Below, piece by piece: positions 33,417 to 42,871 of a stretch of DNA of 64,000 nucleotides; position 1 is the stretch's first letter; each line of letters starts with the position of its first letter. This DNA comes from Verrucomicrobiales bacterium (GTDB lineage: Bacteria > Verrucomicrobiota > Verrucomicrobiia > Limisphaerales > J093), in contig JABTUJ010000025.1 of NCBI GenBank assembly GCA_015075445.1, forward strand, positions 1 to 64,000. Reading direction: 5' to 3'. The notes below the pieces were generated by a model that was given only the letters and a program-made list of their open reading frames with translations, made no database searches and was not told the DNA's origin. Made by a program: the position numbers and the translations under genes.

Positions 33417-34706
33417 TTACTTGATGTAGTCTTGGAGGGTGAAGATGGGGATGCCCATGCCGATGAAGATGGTGCCGATAAACCCGGCGATGAGGAAGAG
33501 CATGAGCGGTTCGGCCAGGGCCACCGCGGTGCGCAAGCGCCGGTCGAGGTCGCCCTCGGTGACATTGGCGATGCGGACCAGTTCCTGGTCGAGCTTCCCG
33601 CTTTCCTCGGCCACCGAGATCATCTCGAGGGTGGAGCCGGTGAACAGAGCGCGGCACTCGCCGAGGCTCGTGCCCAGCGACTTGCCCTCCTTGACCTGGT
33701 CGATCGAGTTGGCGACGGCGTCGACGAGGATCTGGTTGCCGATCGAGCGGCGGGCCACATTGAGGCCGTTGATGAGCGGCACGCCTGCACCGAGCAGGGT
33801 GCCGAGCATGCGGCAGAACCGGGACATGGCGTATTGGGCAACGAGCCCGCCGACGGCCGGCAGCCGGAGCACGACCCCTTCCCAGGCGCGGCGTCCGGCG
33901 GGTGAGACCAGCCAGCTCCGGACCAGGTAAGCCGCGACAGCCAATCCGAGGACGAGCACCGGACCGTAGGCGCGCAAGGTGTCACTCGCGCCCACGATGA
34001 TCTGGGTGAGGAGTGGCAACTGGGCGCCGAACCCGGTGAAGATGGCCTGGAACCTGGGAATGAAGAAGACGAGCAGGAAGATCAGCACGCCGAGCGCCAG
34101 CACGAGGAGGATCACCGGGTACAAGAGGGCGGTCATCACCTTGCCGCGCATGTCCCGTTCGCCCGCCTGGAAATCCGCGATCTGGCCGAGCACGACATCC
34201 AGAAAGCCACCGGTTTCGCCAGCTTCGACCATGGCCACATACACGCGGGGGAAGGTCTCAGGGGAACGGGCCATGGCGTCGGCGAGCGACATGCCATCCA
34301 CCACCAGGTCGTGGACCTCCTTCCATTTGGCGCGCGCGATGGGGTTGGCGGCCTCCTTCTGCAGGATAACGAGGGCGCGGCTGAGGGGGATGCCCGCGGC
34401 GAGCAGGTTGGCCAGGAGGCGGGTAAAGTTCTCGAGGACCCGGCCGGAGACCCGGCGCGGTCCGCCCAGCGCCAGAGAGAAACCCGCGGCCGGCTCGCTG
34501 GCAGCTCCGGGAACGGATTTGGCCGCGGCGGGCTTGCCGTTGCCATTGCCGTTGCGGCCGGGGTGGGCGGAGCGTTCGGCCAGGCTGATGGGGCGCAGGC
34601 CGCGCGCTTCCATGAGGCGGAAGGCTTCCTGCCGGCCGCCGGCTTCGAGTTGTCCCTCGGTGGTGCTGCCGTTGGCCTGAAGGGCTTTGTAAGTGAAAAC
34701 AGGCAT
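33417..34706 (-). CDS. gspF: Type II secretion inner-membrane platform protein GspF
   Basis: This 429-residue protein has the two tandem T2SSF domains and three membrane helices typical of GspF. The N-terminus MPVFTYKALQANGSTTEG is standard. The first repeat contains RLLANLLAAGIPLSRAL and MVEAGETGGFLD, the second CRMLGTLLGAGVPLINGLN and ISVAEESGKLD. A Gly-Asn/Ala-rich insert lies at residues 50-75. It forms the polytopic core that works with GspE, 17 bp downstream of gspE. Confidence 0.93.
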   Translation of the reverse strand: MPVFTYKALQANGSTTEGQLEAGGRQEAFRLMEARGLRPISLAERSAHPGRNGNGNGKPAAAKSVPGAASEPAAGFSLALGGPRRVSGRVLENFTRLLANLLAAGIPLSRALVILQKEAANPIARAKWKEVHDLVVDGMSLADAMARSPETFPRVYVAMVEAGETGGFLDVVLGQIADFQAGERDMRGKVMTALLYPVILLVLALGVLIFLLVFFIPRFQAIFTGFGAQLPLLTQIIVGASDTLRAYGPVLVLGLAVAAYLVRSWLVSPAGRRAWEGVVLRLPAVGGLVAQYAMSRFCRMLGTLLGAGVPLINGLNVARRSIGNQILVDAVANSIDQVKEGKSLGTSLGECRALFTGSTLEMISVAEESGKLDQELVRIANVTEGDLDRRLRTAVALAEPLMLFLIAGFIGTIFIGMGIPIFTLQDYIK

Positions 34707-34723
34707 GGGCGGTGCGCCGACGC

Positions 34724-36493
34724 TCAGGCCCGGCCCAGGGCGGAGCTGGCGGGAGCGGGTTCTTCGGCCAGGCCGTCGGCCGACTCATTCCGGGTGGTCC
34801 GGGTGACTTCTTTGGCCGTGGTCACGCTGAGGACCTCCTCGACCGTGGTGACACCCAGGCGGACGAGGCGCCAGCCGTCCTCGGCGAGGGTCTTCATCCC
34901 GGCGCGGCGGGCGGCCTCGCGGATCTGGTCGGAGGAGGCGCTTTTGAGGACGAGCTGCCGGATTTCGTCATCGCTGTCCATCCACTCGAAGATGGCATGG
35001 CGGCCGAAGAAGCCGGTCTGGCGGCATTCGCGACAGCCGACCGAGCGGTAGATGATGGCGTTGGCGGGAATGCCGACCTGGAGTTTGAAGGCCTGGGCCG
35101 TGGGCGAGTCATCGACCTGCCGGCAGTGGCGGCACAGGACACGGACCAGGCGTTGGGCGAGGACGGCTTCGAGGGAGGACGCCACCAGGTAAGGTTCCAC
35201 GCCCATGTCCACGAGGCGCGTGACGGCGCCGGGGGCGTCATTGGTGTGGAGCGTGGAGAAGACGAGGTGGCCGGTCAGGGATGCCTGGACGGCAATCTGC
35301 GCGGTTTCGGCATCGCGGATCTCACCGATCAGGACCACGTCGGGGTCATGGCGCAGGATGGAGCGCAGGCCGCGGGCGAAGGTGAGGCCGGCCTTCTCCG
35401 AGACCTGGATCTGGTTGACGCCCTTGAGCTGGTATTCGACGGGATCTTCGATGGTGATGATCTTGCGGACGGCATCATTGATCTCGTGGAGGGCGGTGTA
35501 GAGGGTCGAGGTCTTGCCGCTGCCGGTGGGGCCGGTGACCAGGATGATGCCGTGGGGCATCTGCAGCACGCGCCGGAAGCAGTCGAGCTCCCGGCGGTCC
35601 ATGCCGAGCTCACGCATGCCGAGGAGGGTGGCATTCTGCCGCAACAGACGCATGACGACCGCTTCGCCATGCAGCATGGGGATGACGGAGACGCGGATGT
35701 CCACCTCGGCGTCGTCGATCCGGATCTTGATGCGACCGTCCTGGGGCAGGCGCTTCTCGGCGATGTTGAGGTGACTGAGAATCTTGACGCGCGAGACGAT
35801 GGCTGGCTGGAAGCGCTTGAGCTGGGCGGGCACCGGCACCTCCTGCAGGACGCCGTCGATGCGGTAGCGGATGCGGAACTCATCCTCGAAGGGCTCGAGG
35901 TGGATGTCGGAGGCGCGCAGCTCGATGGCATCGCGCAGCACCTGGTTGACGAACCGGATGATCGAGGCGTCCTCCGCCGCGCTGTCGAGGTCGGTGCCTT
36001 CCTCACGGTTCTCGTCCACGACCTGGATGGGGGACTCCTCATCCAAGGTATCGATAGTATCGGCGCCCACACCCAGGCGCTTCTTCATCTCGCGGCGGAT
36101 GGCTTCAGTGGGGGCGAGGACCGGGCGCAGGCGCAGGCCGGTGAGGCTGCGGAGCGCGTCGAGGCCCTGGGTGGCGAACAGGCGACTGGTGGCAACCTCG
36201 ATGACGCCGTTGGCCTGGCGCAGGGGGAGGAGCTCGTCCTTCAGGAGGAGCCGGGCGGGGAACAAGGACAGGACCTCCTTGTCCGGCTCGACGTCTTCGA
36301 GGGAGGTGTAGGAGAGGTCGTATTCCCCGGCAAGCCACCGAAGGACCTCCTCCTCGGACCGAACCGGCGCCGCGGCGCCGTTGCCCTCGAGTGCGGCCAG
36401 GGCGCGGGCGTCGCTGGCCGAAAGCTGCCGGGCGGCAACCATGCGGTCCAACAAGCCGGCGGGTCCGGAAGCACGGAGGTCAGCGGATTCCAT
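34724..36493 (-). CDS. gspE: Type II secretion ATPase GspE
   Basis: This 589-residue hexameric ATPase powers pseudopilus assembly. The N-terminal MshEN-like domains are followed by the catalytic domain with ASDIHLEPFEDEFRIRYRID, Walker A GPTGSGKTST (about residue 320), Asp-box TIEDPVEYQ, and Walker B VLIGEIRDAETAQIAV. The zinc-binding C-terminal insert has the CxxC pairs CRHC and CREC (about residues 456 and 488), as in canonical GspE. The length is normal. It is the first classical gsp gene of the leftward operon. Confidence 0.94.
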   Translation of the reverse strand: MESADLRASGPAGLLDRMVAARQLSASDARALAALEGNGAAAPVRSEEEVLRWLAGEYDLSYTSLEDVEPDKEVLSLFPARLLLKDELLPLRQANGVIEVATSRLFATQGLDALRSLTGLRLRPVLAPTEAIRREMKKRLGVGADTIDTLDEESPIQVVDENREEGTDLDSAAEDASIIRFVNQVLRDAIELRASDIHLEPFEDEFRIRYRIDGVLQEVPVPAQLKRFQPAIVSRVKILSHLNIAEKRLPQDGRIKIRIDDAEVDIRVSVIPMLHGEAVVMRLLRQNATLLGMRELGMDRRELDCFRRVLQMPHGIILVTGPTGSGKTSTLYTALHEINDAVRKIITIEDPVEYQLKGVNQIQVSEKAGLTFARGLRSILRHDPDVVLIGEIRDAETAQIAVQASLTGHLVFSTLHTNDAPGAVTRLVDMGVEPYLVASSLEAVLAQRLVRVLCRHCRQVDDSPTAQAFKLQVGIPANAIIYRSVGCRECRQTGFFGRHAIFEWMDSDDEIRQLVLKSASSDQIREAARRAGMKTLAEDGWRLVRLGVTTVEEVLSVTTAKEVTRTTRNESADGLAEEPAPASSALGRA

Positions 36494-36537
36494 CGGGGGT
36501 GCGCGGTTCGGTCGCGAGGAGCGGGGAGGGCGAATGA

Positions 36538-37080
36538 TCAGCGAACGAGGCCCATCCGGAGAGCGACGGCTTCCTGCTTCACGCTCAGCACGGCCTTGAG
36601 GTCTTCCTGGGCCTTGGCCAGCTTCTCGTCGTTGGCTTTGCGGGCGTCGCGGTACTTGGCCATGGCGGTCTTGATCTGCTCAGCCGAGGCGTTGGACTCG
36701 ATGACGCGGGTGAGGGCTTCCTCTTCGGGGCTGGCTTCGCCACCAAAGCGCTGGCGTGCGCCAGCAGGCCCCTGCTGGTCGCCGCCCGGCGGCCGCATCA
36801 TACCGCGCATGCCGCCGAAGGCGGCGTCGCGTCGCAGTTCGGTCACCTTCTGGATGCGGTCGGCGATGACCTTCCATTCGGCGTCGTCGGTCACGCCGAA
36901 TTGCTCCCGCATCCGCTGTTCGATGCGCTGGCGCATCTGCTCGGGATCGAAGTTGCCGCGTTGGCCGCCTTGTCCCCCTTGACCGCCCCCGCGCTGGCCT
37001 TGGGCCAGGGCTTGGCTCGGGAGGAAGGTGAGGGTTGCCGCCACGACCGCGAGCAGGCCGGTCTTGAATAAACGTGTCAT
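36538..37080 (-). CDS. Exported Gln/Gly-rich helical protein (Spy/CpxP-like)
   Basis: This is a 180-residue secreted protein with a clear signal peptide (MTRLFKTGLLAVVAATLTFL, cleavage near ALAQ). A Gly/Gln-rich stretch follows, then helical sequence with MRQRIEQRMREQFGVTDDAEW and LAKAQEDLKAVLSVKQEA. The pattern resembles LTxxQ-type periplasmic proteins of the Spy/CpxP type, but this is only a similarity of composition. It lies 44 bp upstream of gspE on the same strand, so it may be the first gene of the secretion operon. An alternative ATG is at 37107. Confidence 0.65.
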   Translation of the reverse strand: MTRLFKTGLLAVVAATLTFLPSQALAQGQRGGGQGGQGGQRGNFDPEQMRQRIEQRMREQFGVTDDAEWKVIADRIQKVTELRRDAAFGGMRGMMRPPGGDQQGPAGARQRFGGEASPEEEALTRVIESNASAEQIKTAMAKYRDARKANDEKLAKAQEDLKAVLSVKQEAVALRMGLVR

Positions 37081-37590
37081 TGTCTTCTGTGAGTTAAGTT
37101 CAACCATGGTCCGTCCCAGCACAGCCTGCCAGGCGGTCCGTGGGCGCTCAGACGCTGACGCGGCACGCCCGGTTACAGATCCCGCGGGCCCCGCCGACGG
37201 CCCGGGCAGCCGGAAATCCGGACTCGCGGCTGGATGGGCGCAAGACCTCGACCGGGATCGGAACCTCCCGCCTGCGCCACGGAGTTCGTGGTGAGCAGGT
37301 GCCGGGGCGGACGGGCGCGCGCACGGTGGATTCTGGAGAGACAGAGGATGGATCGAAAGGCTCGGCTTGATCGCAAGGGGTTTCGGGTTCTCAGGATTTC
37401 CGCGGCCGATCACAGCGTGCGGTGTCCTCTGGCCGGACGGTGCTGCCGAGGGGCGTTCGGGAGTAACCTCCAGCCCTGGCCGACGCCATGGAGGGAGAGT
37501 TGAGTCGCAAGCGCGTTCGGGCAATGATCAATGATGAACGCTGATTCCATGCTTGCATGCCGAAGGAGGATGGGCGTACCTTACCGCCCT
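37081..37590. other. Intergenic region, no gene seen
   Basis: This 510-bp stretch separates the leftward secretion operon from a rightward gene, so it should hold two divergent promoters. I see no RNA gene or clear -35/-10 pair. A GGAGG-like site at 37566-37570 precedes the rightward gene by about 20 bases. Confidence 0.4.
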
Positions 37591-38263
37591 ATGAACCTGA
37601 CATCGTTGACGGTCGCTGACTTGAAAGACATCCAGAAGCTGCTCGAGCAAAGGGAGAGTATTCAAGCGCAGATCGAGAAGATAAACGCTCAGTTGGCGGC
37701 GTATGAGGGGGGTGTGGCACCCGCCCCCGCGGCGACGCGGGCCGTGCGCGAGCCCCGGCCCGGCGGAAGGTGGGAAGGTCGGCGGCCAAGCGCGGAGCTT
37801 TGAGGCCCGGATCCTCGAGTTGGTCCAGGCCGCCGGCAAGGCAGGCATCACCGTGAAGGACCTCGCGGGCGAGTTGGGCTTGAACTACAACCGGGTGTAC
37901 ACGTGGTTCTACAAGACAGGCAAGAATGTGCCGGGCCTGGAGAAGGTCGGCGAAGCCGAGTATGCCTGGGTCGGGTCCACACCGTCTCCCGCTCCGGCCC
38001 CACCGGCGGCGACGGCGCCGAAACCGGCGACGAAGCCCGCCGTGGCCCGAGCGGCCAAGGGCAAACCGGCGAAGCGGGGCGAACTGAAGGAAGCCGTGCT
38101 GAGTCTCTTGAAAGCGACCGGCAAGCCTGGCATCGGCGTGAAGGACATCGCGGCTCGCCTGGGAGCGAAGCCCAAGAACATCTACGTCTGGTTCACCTCG
38201 ACAGGCAAGTCGATCAAAGAGATCAAGCGCATTGGCCCCGCCAAGTACGCCTGGGTGGGCTGA
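37591..38263 (+). pseudogene. Frameshifted protein with duplicated helix-turn-helix-like modules
   Basis: Frame 1 from the ATG at 37591 encodes a coiled-coil start (LTVADLKDIQKLLEQRES, IQAQIEKINAQLAAYEGG). The continuation, from about 37770 to 38263, is in the next frame. The second part holds two copies of a 57-residue module, GKAGITVKDLAGELGLNYNR and GKPGIGVKDIAARLGAKPKN, each followed by VYTWF/IYVWF and ending YAWVG, joined by an Ala/Pro/Lys-rich linker. The module looks like a small winged-helix or HTH DNA-binding unit. One indel near 37740-37790 (runs of C and G) restores a full gene, so this is either a recent frameshift or a sequencing error. Confidence 0.65.
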
Positions 38264-38612
38264 GCTTTGAAGTTTCGGCCGGCCGGTGCGCGAGGCGGGT
38301 GCGCCGGCCGGTCGGGTTGCTGTCCCGCCGGCTCCTTTCCATCCTCCGGCTGGGGGTTGCCGGTGGTTCCCGGTCGTCGTGGGTGTCGTCACCCGGGGCG
38401 TGTGTCGGAAGGGCGGTTCAGAATGGCAAGGCAGGGGGGCTTCGAACCGTGGAGGCCTCATCGAATCCCTCGGCGTCGGACCTTGCCGTAGGGGTAACTG
38501 GTGGCATCCTGTGGTGTGCTGGACCATCCGTACGATGAAGGCTAGCAATCACGATCGGGAACCGGCGGCGTCCCTCCGTGCAGAGCGGCCTGCCGAAACG
38601 AGCGAACCCCCT
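38264..38612. other. Intergenic region, no gene seen
   Basis: This gap of 349 bp lies between the HTH-repeat gene and the metallophosphoesterase. Short open frames across it lack family features. A possible earlier in-frame start of the next gene is at 38535. Confidence 0.35.
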
Positions 38613-39582
38613 ATGTCCACCACCGCACCCCATCCGGCAATCCGAGTGACGCGCCGGACGTTTCTCACCCGCTTGGGGGGGGGGCTCCGGTGCCGCCGTC
38701 GCTTTGCCGTTCGTGGGGGGCGCCCGGGCCCAGCCGGCAGCGCAGAAAGGCTTCCGATTCGCGTTCTTGCCCTGCATTCACCTGCGACGGGACCTGCGTT
38801 CACCGGAAGGGTTCGCCCATGCGTTGCGTACCGTGCGTCAACTGACACCGGCGCCGGAGTTCCTCCTCACCGGCGGCGACATGTGCCACAACCTGCGGGA
38901 CCAGACCATCGCGCAGTCGGTCGAGGTCACCGACTTGTTCCTGAAGCTCTACCGCGAGCACTGCGCGTTGCCGGCGCATCATTGCCTGGGCAATCACGAT
39001 CTGGCCGCGTGGAACCAGGCCAGCACCGCGGCGAGCGATCCGCTCTATGGCAAACAGCTCACGGTGAAGAAGCTGGGCATGAGAGACCGCTTCTACAGCT
39101 TCGACCATGCGGGCTGGCACTTTGTGGTGCTTGATTACGTCCGAGTCCGCGCGCCAGGACAGTTCACGGCGGAGGTCGACCCGGAGCAATTGGCGTGGCT
39201 GGGCGAGGATCTGGCCCGAGCCCAAGCGCGCCCGACGATCATCGTGACGCATGCGCCGGTGCTCAGCGCGGTGGAGTTGCTTTCTGATCGGGCGGTGCGC
39301 ACTGCGGAGGCGCTGGCGGTCCCGTTTGGGCGCGTCATCAGCAATGGACCGGCGCTGATCGAAGCCGCCAAGGCTGGCAACGTCCGCGCGTTCATCTCGG
39401 GCCATCTGCATCTGGTCGAACGTCTGGAGTTGATGGACCGCACGTTCATCTGCAGTGGGTCGGTGAGTGGCCACCAATGGACCGGACCGCGCCTGGGGAC
39501 GCCCGCGGGCTTCGGGGTGTTCGACTGCCACCCCGACGGGACGTTTGCGTTTCGCTACGAACCCCACGGCTGGAAGGCGTGA
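38613..39582 (+). CDS. Tat-exported metallophosphoesterase, frame broken at a G10 run
   Basis: The product is a calcineurin-like phosphoesterase: LTGGDM (metal ligand Asp), LGNHD, IIVTHAP and SGHLH are the ordered metal-binding motifs. The ATG at 38613 begins a twin-arginine leader (VTRRTFLTRLGGG), but a run of ten G (38675-38684) puts the leader and the enzyme (ALPFVGGARAQPAAQ onward) in different frames; a one-base length change rejoins them as GSGAAVALPFVGG. The run may be a slippage switch or a read error. If broken, an internal ATG at 38704 would give a non-exported protein. Confidence 0.75.
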
Positions 39583-39605
39583 ATCGGCGCTGCCGCCTCG
39601 CCGCA

Positions 39606-39794
39606 TTGAGCACGCTCCAGGATCCCACCGTCGAGGACCGAGGCAACCTCGCAGCCAGGCTGCGTGAGGTCAGCAGGGCCTTTCTCAAACTCGGCTTGGT
39701 CTCCTTCGGCGGGCCGGTGGCGCACCTCGGCTACCAGTCAAAGCCACTGTCGACTCTCAAACTCCTGGATCTCCTCCGCCAGACCGAGGCGTAA
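39606..39794 (+). pseudogene. Chromate transporter (ChrA) N-terminal remnant
   Basis: About 45 codons match the conserved start of ChrA: EVSRAFLKLGLVSFGGPVAH, then LGY. The expected membrane helices are absent and the frame ends at 39794 after unrelated sequence. It is the first of a row of gene scraps. Confidence 0.6.
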
Positions 39795-39798
39795 GGCT

Positions 39799-39995
39799 AT
39801 GAGCGATGTCGTGACGGAGCTGAGCCGGCTCAAGACCGCCAGTGCGGTCACCCTCCTGGCGTTCCTGCTGGCGTGGGAGAGCTGGACGCCCTTCTGCGCG
39901 TACTTCGTCCTCTCATCGGTCTTGCGCGTGCCGGTGATTGCCTTGCTCGGGCTGCACCTTGGGGAGCTGGCGCTCTACGAGCTGGCGCGAACGCA
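39799..39995 (+). pseudogene. Membrane protein remnant, possibly sterol desaturase N-terminus
   Basis: From the ATG at 39799 the frame reads MSDVVTELSRLKTASAVTLL, then AFLLAWESWTPF, a pattern like the first helix of fatty acid hydroxylase/sterol desaturase proteins. It runs into out-of-frame sequence after about 60 codons. The identification is weak. Confidence 0.35.
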
Positions 39996-39997
39996 GT

Positions 39998-40513
39998 GTG
40001 CTCTTCCACACCGATGCCGCGCAGTCCGTGGGCAAGATCCCGACGAAGGCCGCCGACCTTGGCGTGGACCTGCTCTCGGTGGCCTCGACTCTTGGCGCGA
40101 CGTGCGCCTTCTTGCTCGGGCGATCCCTGGCGCGAGACTGGGTAGCAACGCGGATCGAAGGCAATGCCTCGTTCATGGCCCTCGACCGCGCCATTGCGGC
40201 GGAGGGCTGGAAGATCGTGCTGCTCACGCGGCTCTCTCCCCTGTTTCCGTTCAGCCTGCTCAATTACGCCTTGAGTCTCATGCGCGTCTCGCTGCGCCAT
40301 TACGTGCTCGCGTCGTGGATGGGCATGCTGCCGGGGACAGTGATGTATGTGTATCTCGGTTCGCTGGCTCGTGCGGGAGTCGAGGACCGGTCGCGGACGG
40401 CCGCGGAAGGGACGCTCTATGCTGTGGGCCTGGTGGCCACCATCGCCGTCGCGGTCGTGGTCACGCGCCTCGCGCACCGTGCCTTGGCAAACCGGACCAC
40501 GACTGCCTCCTGA
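39998..40513 (+). pseudogene. Hybrid of cysteine-desulfurase fragment and TVP38/TMEM64 membrane protein C-terminus
   Basis: The frame begins with VLFHTDAAQSVGKIPTKAAD, then LGVDLLSVAS, unmistakably a NifS/IscS-type cysteine desulfurase fragment. It switches abruptly to TLGATCAFLLGRSLARDWV and LLTRLSPLFPFSLLNYAL, the SNARE-associated (VTT) domain of TVP38/TMEM64 proteins. Neither half is complete: the desulfurase keeps about 30 residues and the VTT protein lacks its N-terminal helices. The join indicates a deletion between two genes. Confidence 0.65.
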
Positions 40514-40517
40514 CGCC

Positions 40518-41372
40518 ATGATCCGCGAGCGCTTGATTCTCTTCACGCGATTCCCGGTGGCGGGGCGTGCCAAGACGCGGCTGATACCGTGCTTGGGGGC
40601 GAAAGGCGCGGCGCAGCTTCAACGCGAGATGACCGAGCCCGTGCTGGCGCGCATTTGGCCGCTGGCCCAAAGGCGCGCAGTGACACTGGAGGTCCGTTTC
40701 GAGGGCGGGTCAGAGGCGGACATGCGTCGCTGGCTTGGCGGCGGTCTCCGTTTCGCCTCCCAAGGTGATGGGGATTTGGGCGCGCGGATGCACCGGGCCA
40801 GCACGGAGGCCTTTGACGCTGGGTCGCAAGCGGTCGTCATCATCGGGGCGGACTGTCCGGAGGTGGACGCCGTTCGGATCCAAAGCGCGTTTCAGCCGTT
40901 GCGGGCTCATCGGCTGGTCTTGGGCCCGGCCAGGGATGGCGGTTATTACCTGGTCGGCCTGAGCGCGGCCACGCCGGAGCTCTTTGCAGGCATTCCGTGG
41001 GGCACGCGCGAGGTGCTGACGACGTTGGTGGCGCGGGCGCGTTCGGTCGGTCTCGACCCGTTCTTGCTGCCCGAAGCGGCCGACGTGGATGAACCGGCGG
41101 ACCTCGAAGTATGGGAGAAGGCGCGCCGGGAGAGCCGCCGCGTGTCCGTCATCATTCCGACGTTGAACGAAGCCGCGCACCTGCCCATGACGATCGGGCG
41201 CGCGGCGGCAGGTCCGTCCGTGGAACTCATCGTTGCCGATGGCGGCAGCCTCGACGACACCGTCTGCATCGCGCAGGCGCACGGTGCGAGGGTGGTGATC
41301 CGCGCCACGTGGATCAACTGGTTGATGAAGACACGGAACCAGCTCCGTCCCCCCCCTTCCTCCGCTACCTGA
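40518..41372 (+). CDS. Arsenosugar-type glycosyltransferase (TIGR04282) fused to a truncated TIGR04283 domain
   Basis: From the ATG at 40518, residues 1-200 match the TIGR04282 family, a nucleotidyl/glycosyltransferase-like fold: LILFTRFPVAGRAKTRL, IIGADCPEVD and GPARDGGYYLVGL. A second domain starts at about residue 208 (VSVIIPTLNEAAHLPMT, ELIVADGGSLDDT), a GT-A transferase of the TIGR04283 type. It stops after about 50 residues where the normal frame is lost, ending in unrelated sequence. Both families occur in arsenosugar biosynthesis loci. The first domain may still work; the second cannot. Confidence 0.75.
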   Translation: MIRERLILFTRFPVAGRAKTRLIPCLGAKGAAQLQREMTEPVLARIWPLAQRRAVTLEVRFEGGSEADMRRWLGGGLRFASQGDGDLGARMHRASTEAFDAGSQAVVIIGADCPEVDAVRIQSAFQPLRAHRLVLGPARDGGYYLVGLSAATPELFAGIPWGTREVLTTLVARARSVGLDPFLLPEAADVDEPADLEVWEKARRESRRVSVIIPTLNEAAHLPMTIGRAAAGPSVELIVADGGSLDDTVCIAQAHGARVVIRATWINWLMKTRNQLRPPPSSAT

Positions 41373-41859
41373 TGATCGAGACCGGCGTCGAGGGGCTCCT
41401 GGCTGGCAACGCCAACACCCTGGCAAGAGCCGACGCCGCCTGCCCGAGGTTCAATGAAGGTGCCGGTCGGGCACCGCCTGCTCCATTGAGCGCCCCGCGG
41501 TCTGTGCCGCCTCCAGGTTCGGTCTGGTCGGCGGCGGCTGTCACCGCGCCGGTGCAACTGCTGCCGCCCCCCGCGGTGCAGGCCAGGCAATGGTCGCCGG
41601 TCCGGACCGGCTGGCCCTCGAGGGATTCCGGCGTCACGTCCCCGAGGTCCACGAGGGGAGGACGATGCTCGCGAATCCACGCGCCCACGCGCCGGGCCAC
41701 GTCGCCCGCCATCATCTCGCGGCGCCAGGGGGCGGCGTCGACATGGCAATGCGTGCAAGTCTGGTTGCCCTTGCGCCCCACGTTGATCTGCAACGTCTCA
41801 ATCCGGCGGCGCCGCAGCGAGAGGCCGTGTCCAGCAATCAGCGAATCGAAGCGGTTCAT
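41365..41859 (-). pseudogene. Arsenosugar radical SAM protein (ArsS-like) remnant
   Basis: The N-terminus reads FDSLIAGHGLSLRRRRIETL then QINVGRKGNQTCTHCHVDAA, clearly the ArsS/rSAM family. The first Cys of the CxxxCxxC iron-sulfur motif is replaced by Gly (KGNQTCTHC), so it cannot bind the cluster normally. After about 80 residues the frame jumps to the family C-terminal motif HCLACTAGGGSSC, so about 200 residues are deleted. It faces the glycosyltransferase gene, tail to tail. Confidence 0.75.
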
Positions 41860-41897
41860 CTTGTATGCCCGGGAGGCTTGAGCCGCCGGGTGAGCGA

Positions 41898-42794
41898 CTA
41901 GCGTAGCAGCGCCTGCGCCTGGCTGGTGATTGCCACGACCGCCGGATGCACGAGCCGCCGCTCCGCACAGATGGCATAGTACTGCTGCCGGCACGGCTCC
42001 GCGCGCCCAATCCGGCGGAGGCCGTAACGCGCCAGGGTTTCCTTCAGCACGACCTCGGGCAGCGGGAAGAACCCGAGACCCTCCGCCGCCAGCACCTGCA
42101 TCAACGCGGGATCGTCGAACTCCGCCACGAGCCGCGGTTGGATCGCCTGATCGCGAAACCAGCTCTCAAGCGAGCGTCGCAGCGGCGTGTCGGGTGCGGG
42201 GAGCAGGGCGGGGGTGTCGTTCAACGAATCGGGGAAACGGCGCCGCAACCGCGTGGCCAGGACCGGCGCGGCGCAGAGCGAAATCCCGCTCTCTCCGAGG
42301 AGGTGGTTGAACACTTTGAGGTTGGAGGCCGCGGGCGCCGGCGCGTCCGCCAGGACAATATCAATGCGATGGGCCGCCAGGTGGGCCAACAGGTCGGCGA
42401 CAGGCCACTCGTGGAACGAGGCTTGCACCGGCTGCGGCAATTGGAAGACGGGCTTGATCAGCTCGAAACTCATCCGCTTCGGCAGCGAATTGGCCAGGCC
42501 GATATGGATGCGCAGCGGGCGCCGGGAGGGGCGCTGTTTCATGGTGCTCAGCAAGTCCTCCCCCAAGGCGAAGATGTCCTCGGCGAAGCCGAAGACCCGC
42601 TGGCCCGCTTCGGTGAGCACGAGACCCTGACCGCTGCGGCGGAGCAGTTTTTCACCCAGCACGTTTTCGAGGGCATGGATCTGCGTGCAAATGCTGGGCT
42701 GGGAAACGTGCAGTTTCGCGGCAGCCCGGGTCAGCCCGCCCTCTTTGGCGGCCACCCAGAAGTACCGGAGGTGGTGGAAGTTCAGCAATTCCAT
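41898..42794 (-). CDS. LysR-type regulator, NhaR-like
   Basis: This 298-residue LysR regulator has an N-terminal winged helix (NFHHLRYFWVAAKEGGLTRA, then AAKLHVSQPSICTQIHALE) and the usual effector-binding domain. The start NFHHLRYFW is like NhaR, which activates sodium/proton antiporter genes in response to Na+. It is divergent from a P-type cation ATPase with 77 bp between the start codons, so it probably regulates that pump. The intergenic DNA is AT-richer than its surroundings, as expected for the shared promoter. Confidence 0.87.
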   Translation of the reverse strand: MELLNFHHLRYFWVAAKEGGLTRAAAKLHVSQPSICTQIHALENVLGEKLLRRSGQGLVLTEAGQRVFGFAEDIFALGEDLLSTMKQRPSRRPLRIHIGLANSLPKRMSFELIKPVFQLPQPVQASFHEWPVADLLAHLAAHRIDIVLADAPAPAASNLKVFNHLLGESGISLCAAPVLATRLRRRFPDSLNDTPALLPAPDTPLRRSLESWFRDQAIQPRLVAEFDDPALMQVLAAEGLGFFPLPEVVLKETLARYGLRRIGRAEPCRQQYYAICAERRLVHPAVVAITSQAQALLR

Positions 42795-42871
42795 GGCCGA
42801 ACACTGTTAGTATAAAGCTAAAACCTCAATCGAGAATTGGTAGTGGCCTAAAGCCGTGTCGGGGCTGAACC
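42795..42871. promoter_or_regulatory. Divergent promoter region between lysR and the P-type ATPase
   Basis: This 77-bp AT-rich spacer includes GTTAGTATAAAGCTAAAAC, which contains TATAAA and TTAG-N6-CTAA, an imperfect dyad of the T-N11-A LysR type. It must contain both promoters and probably the LysR operator. The exact -35/-10 boxes are not certain. Confidence 0.5.
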
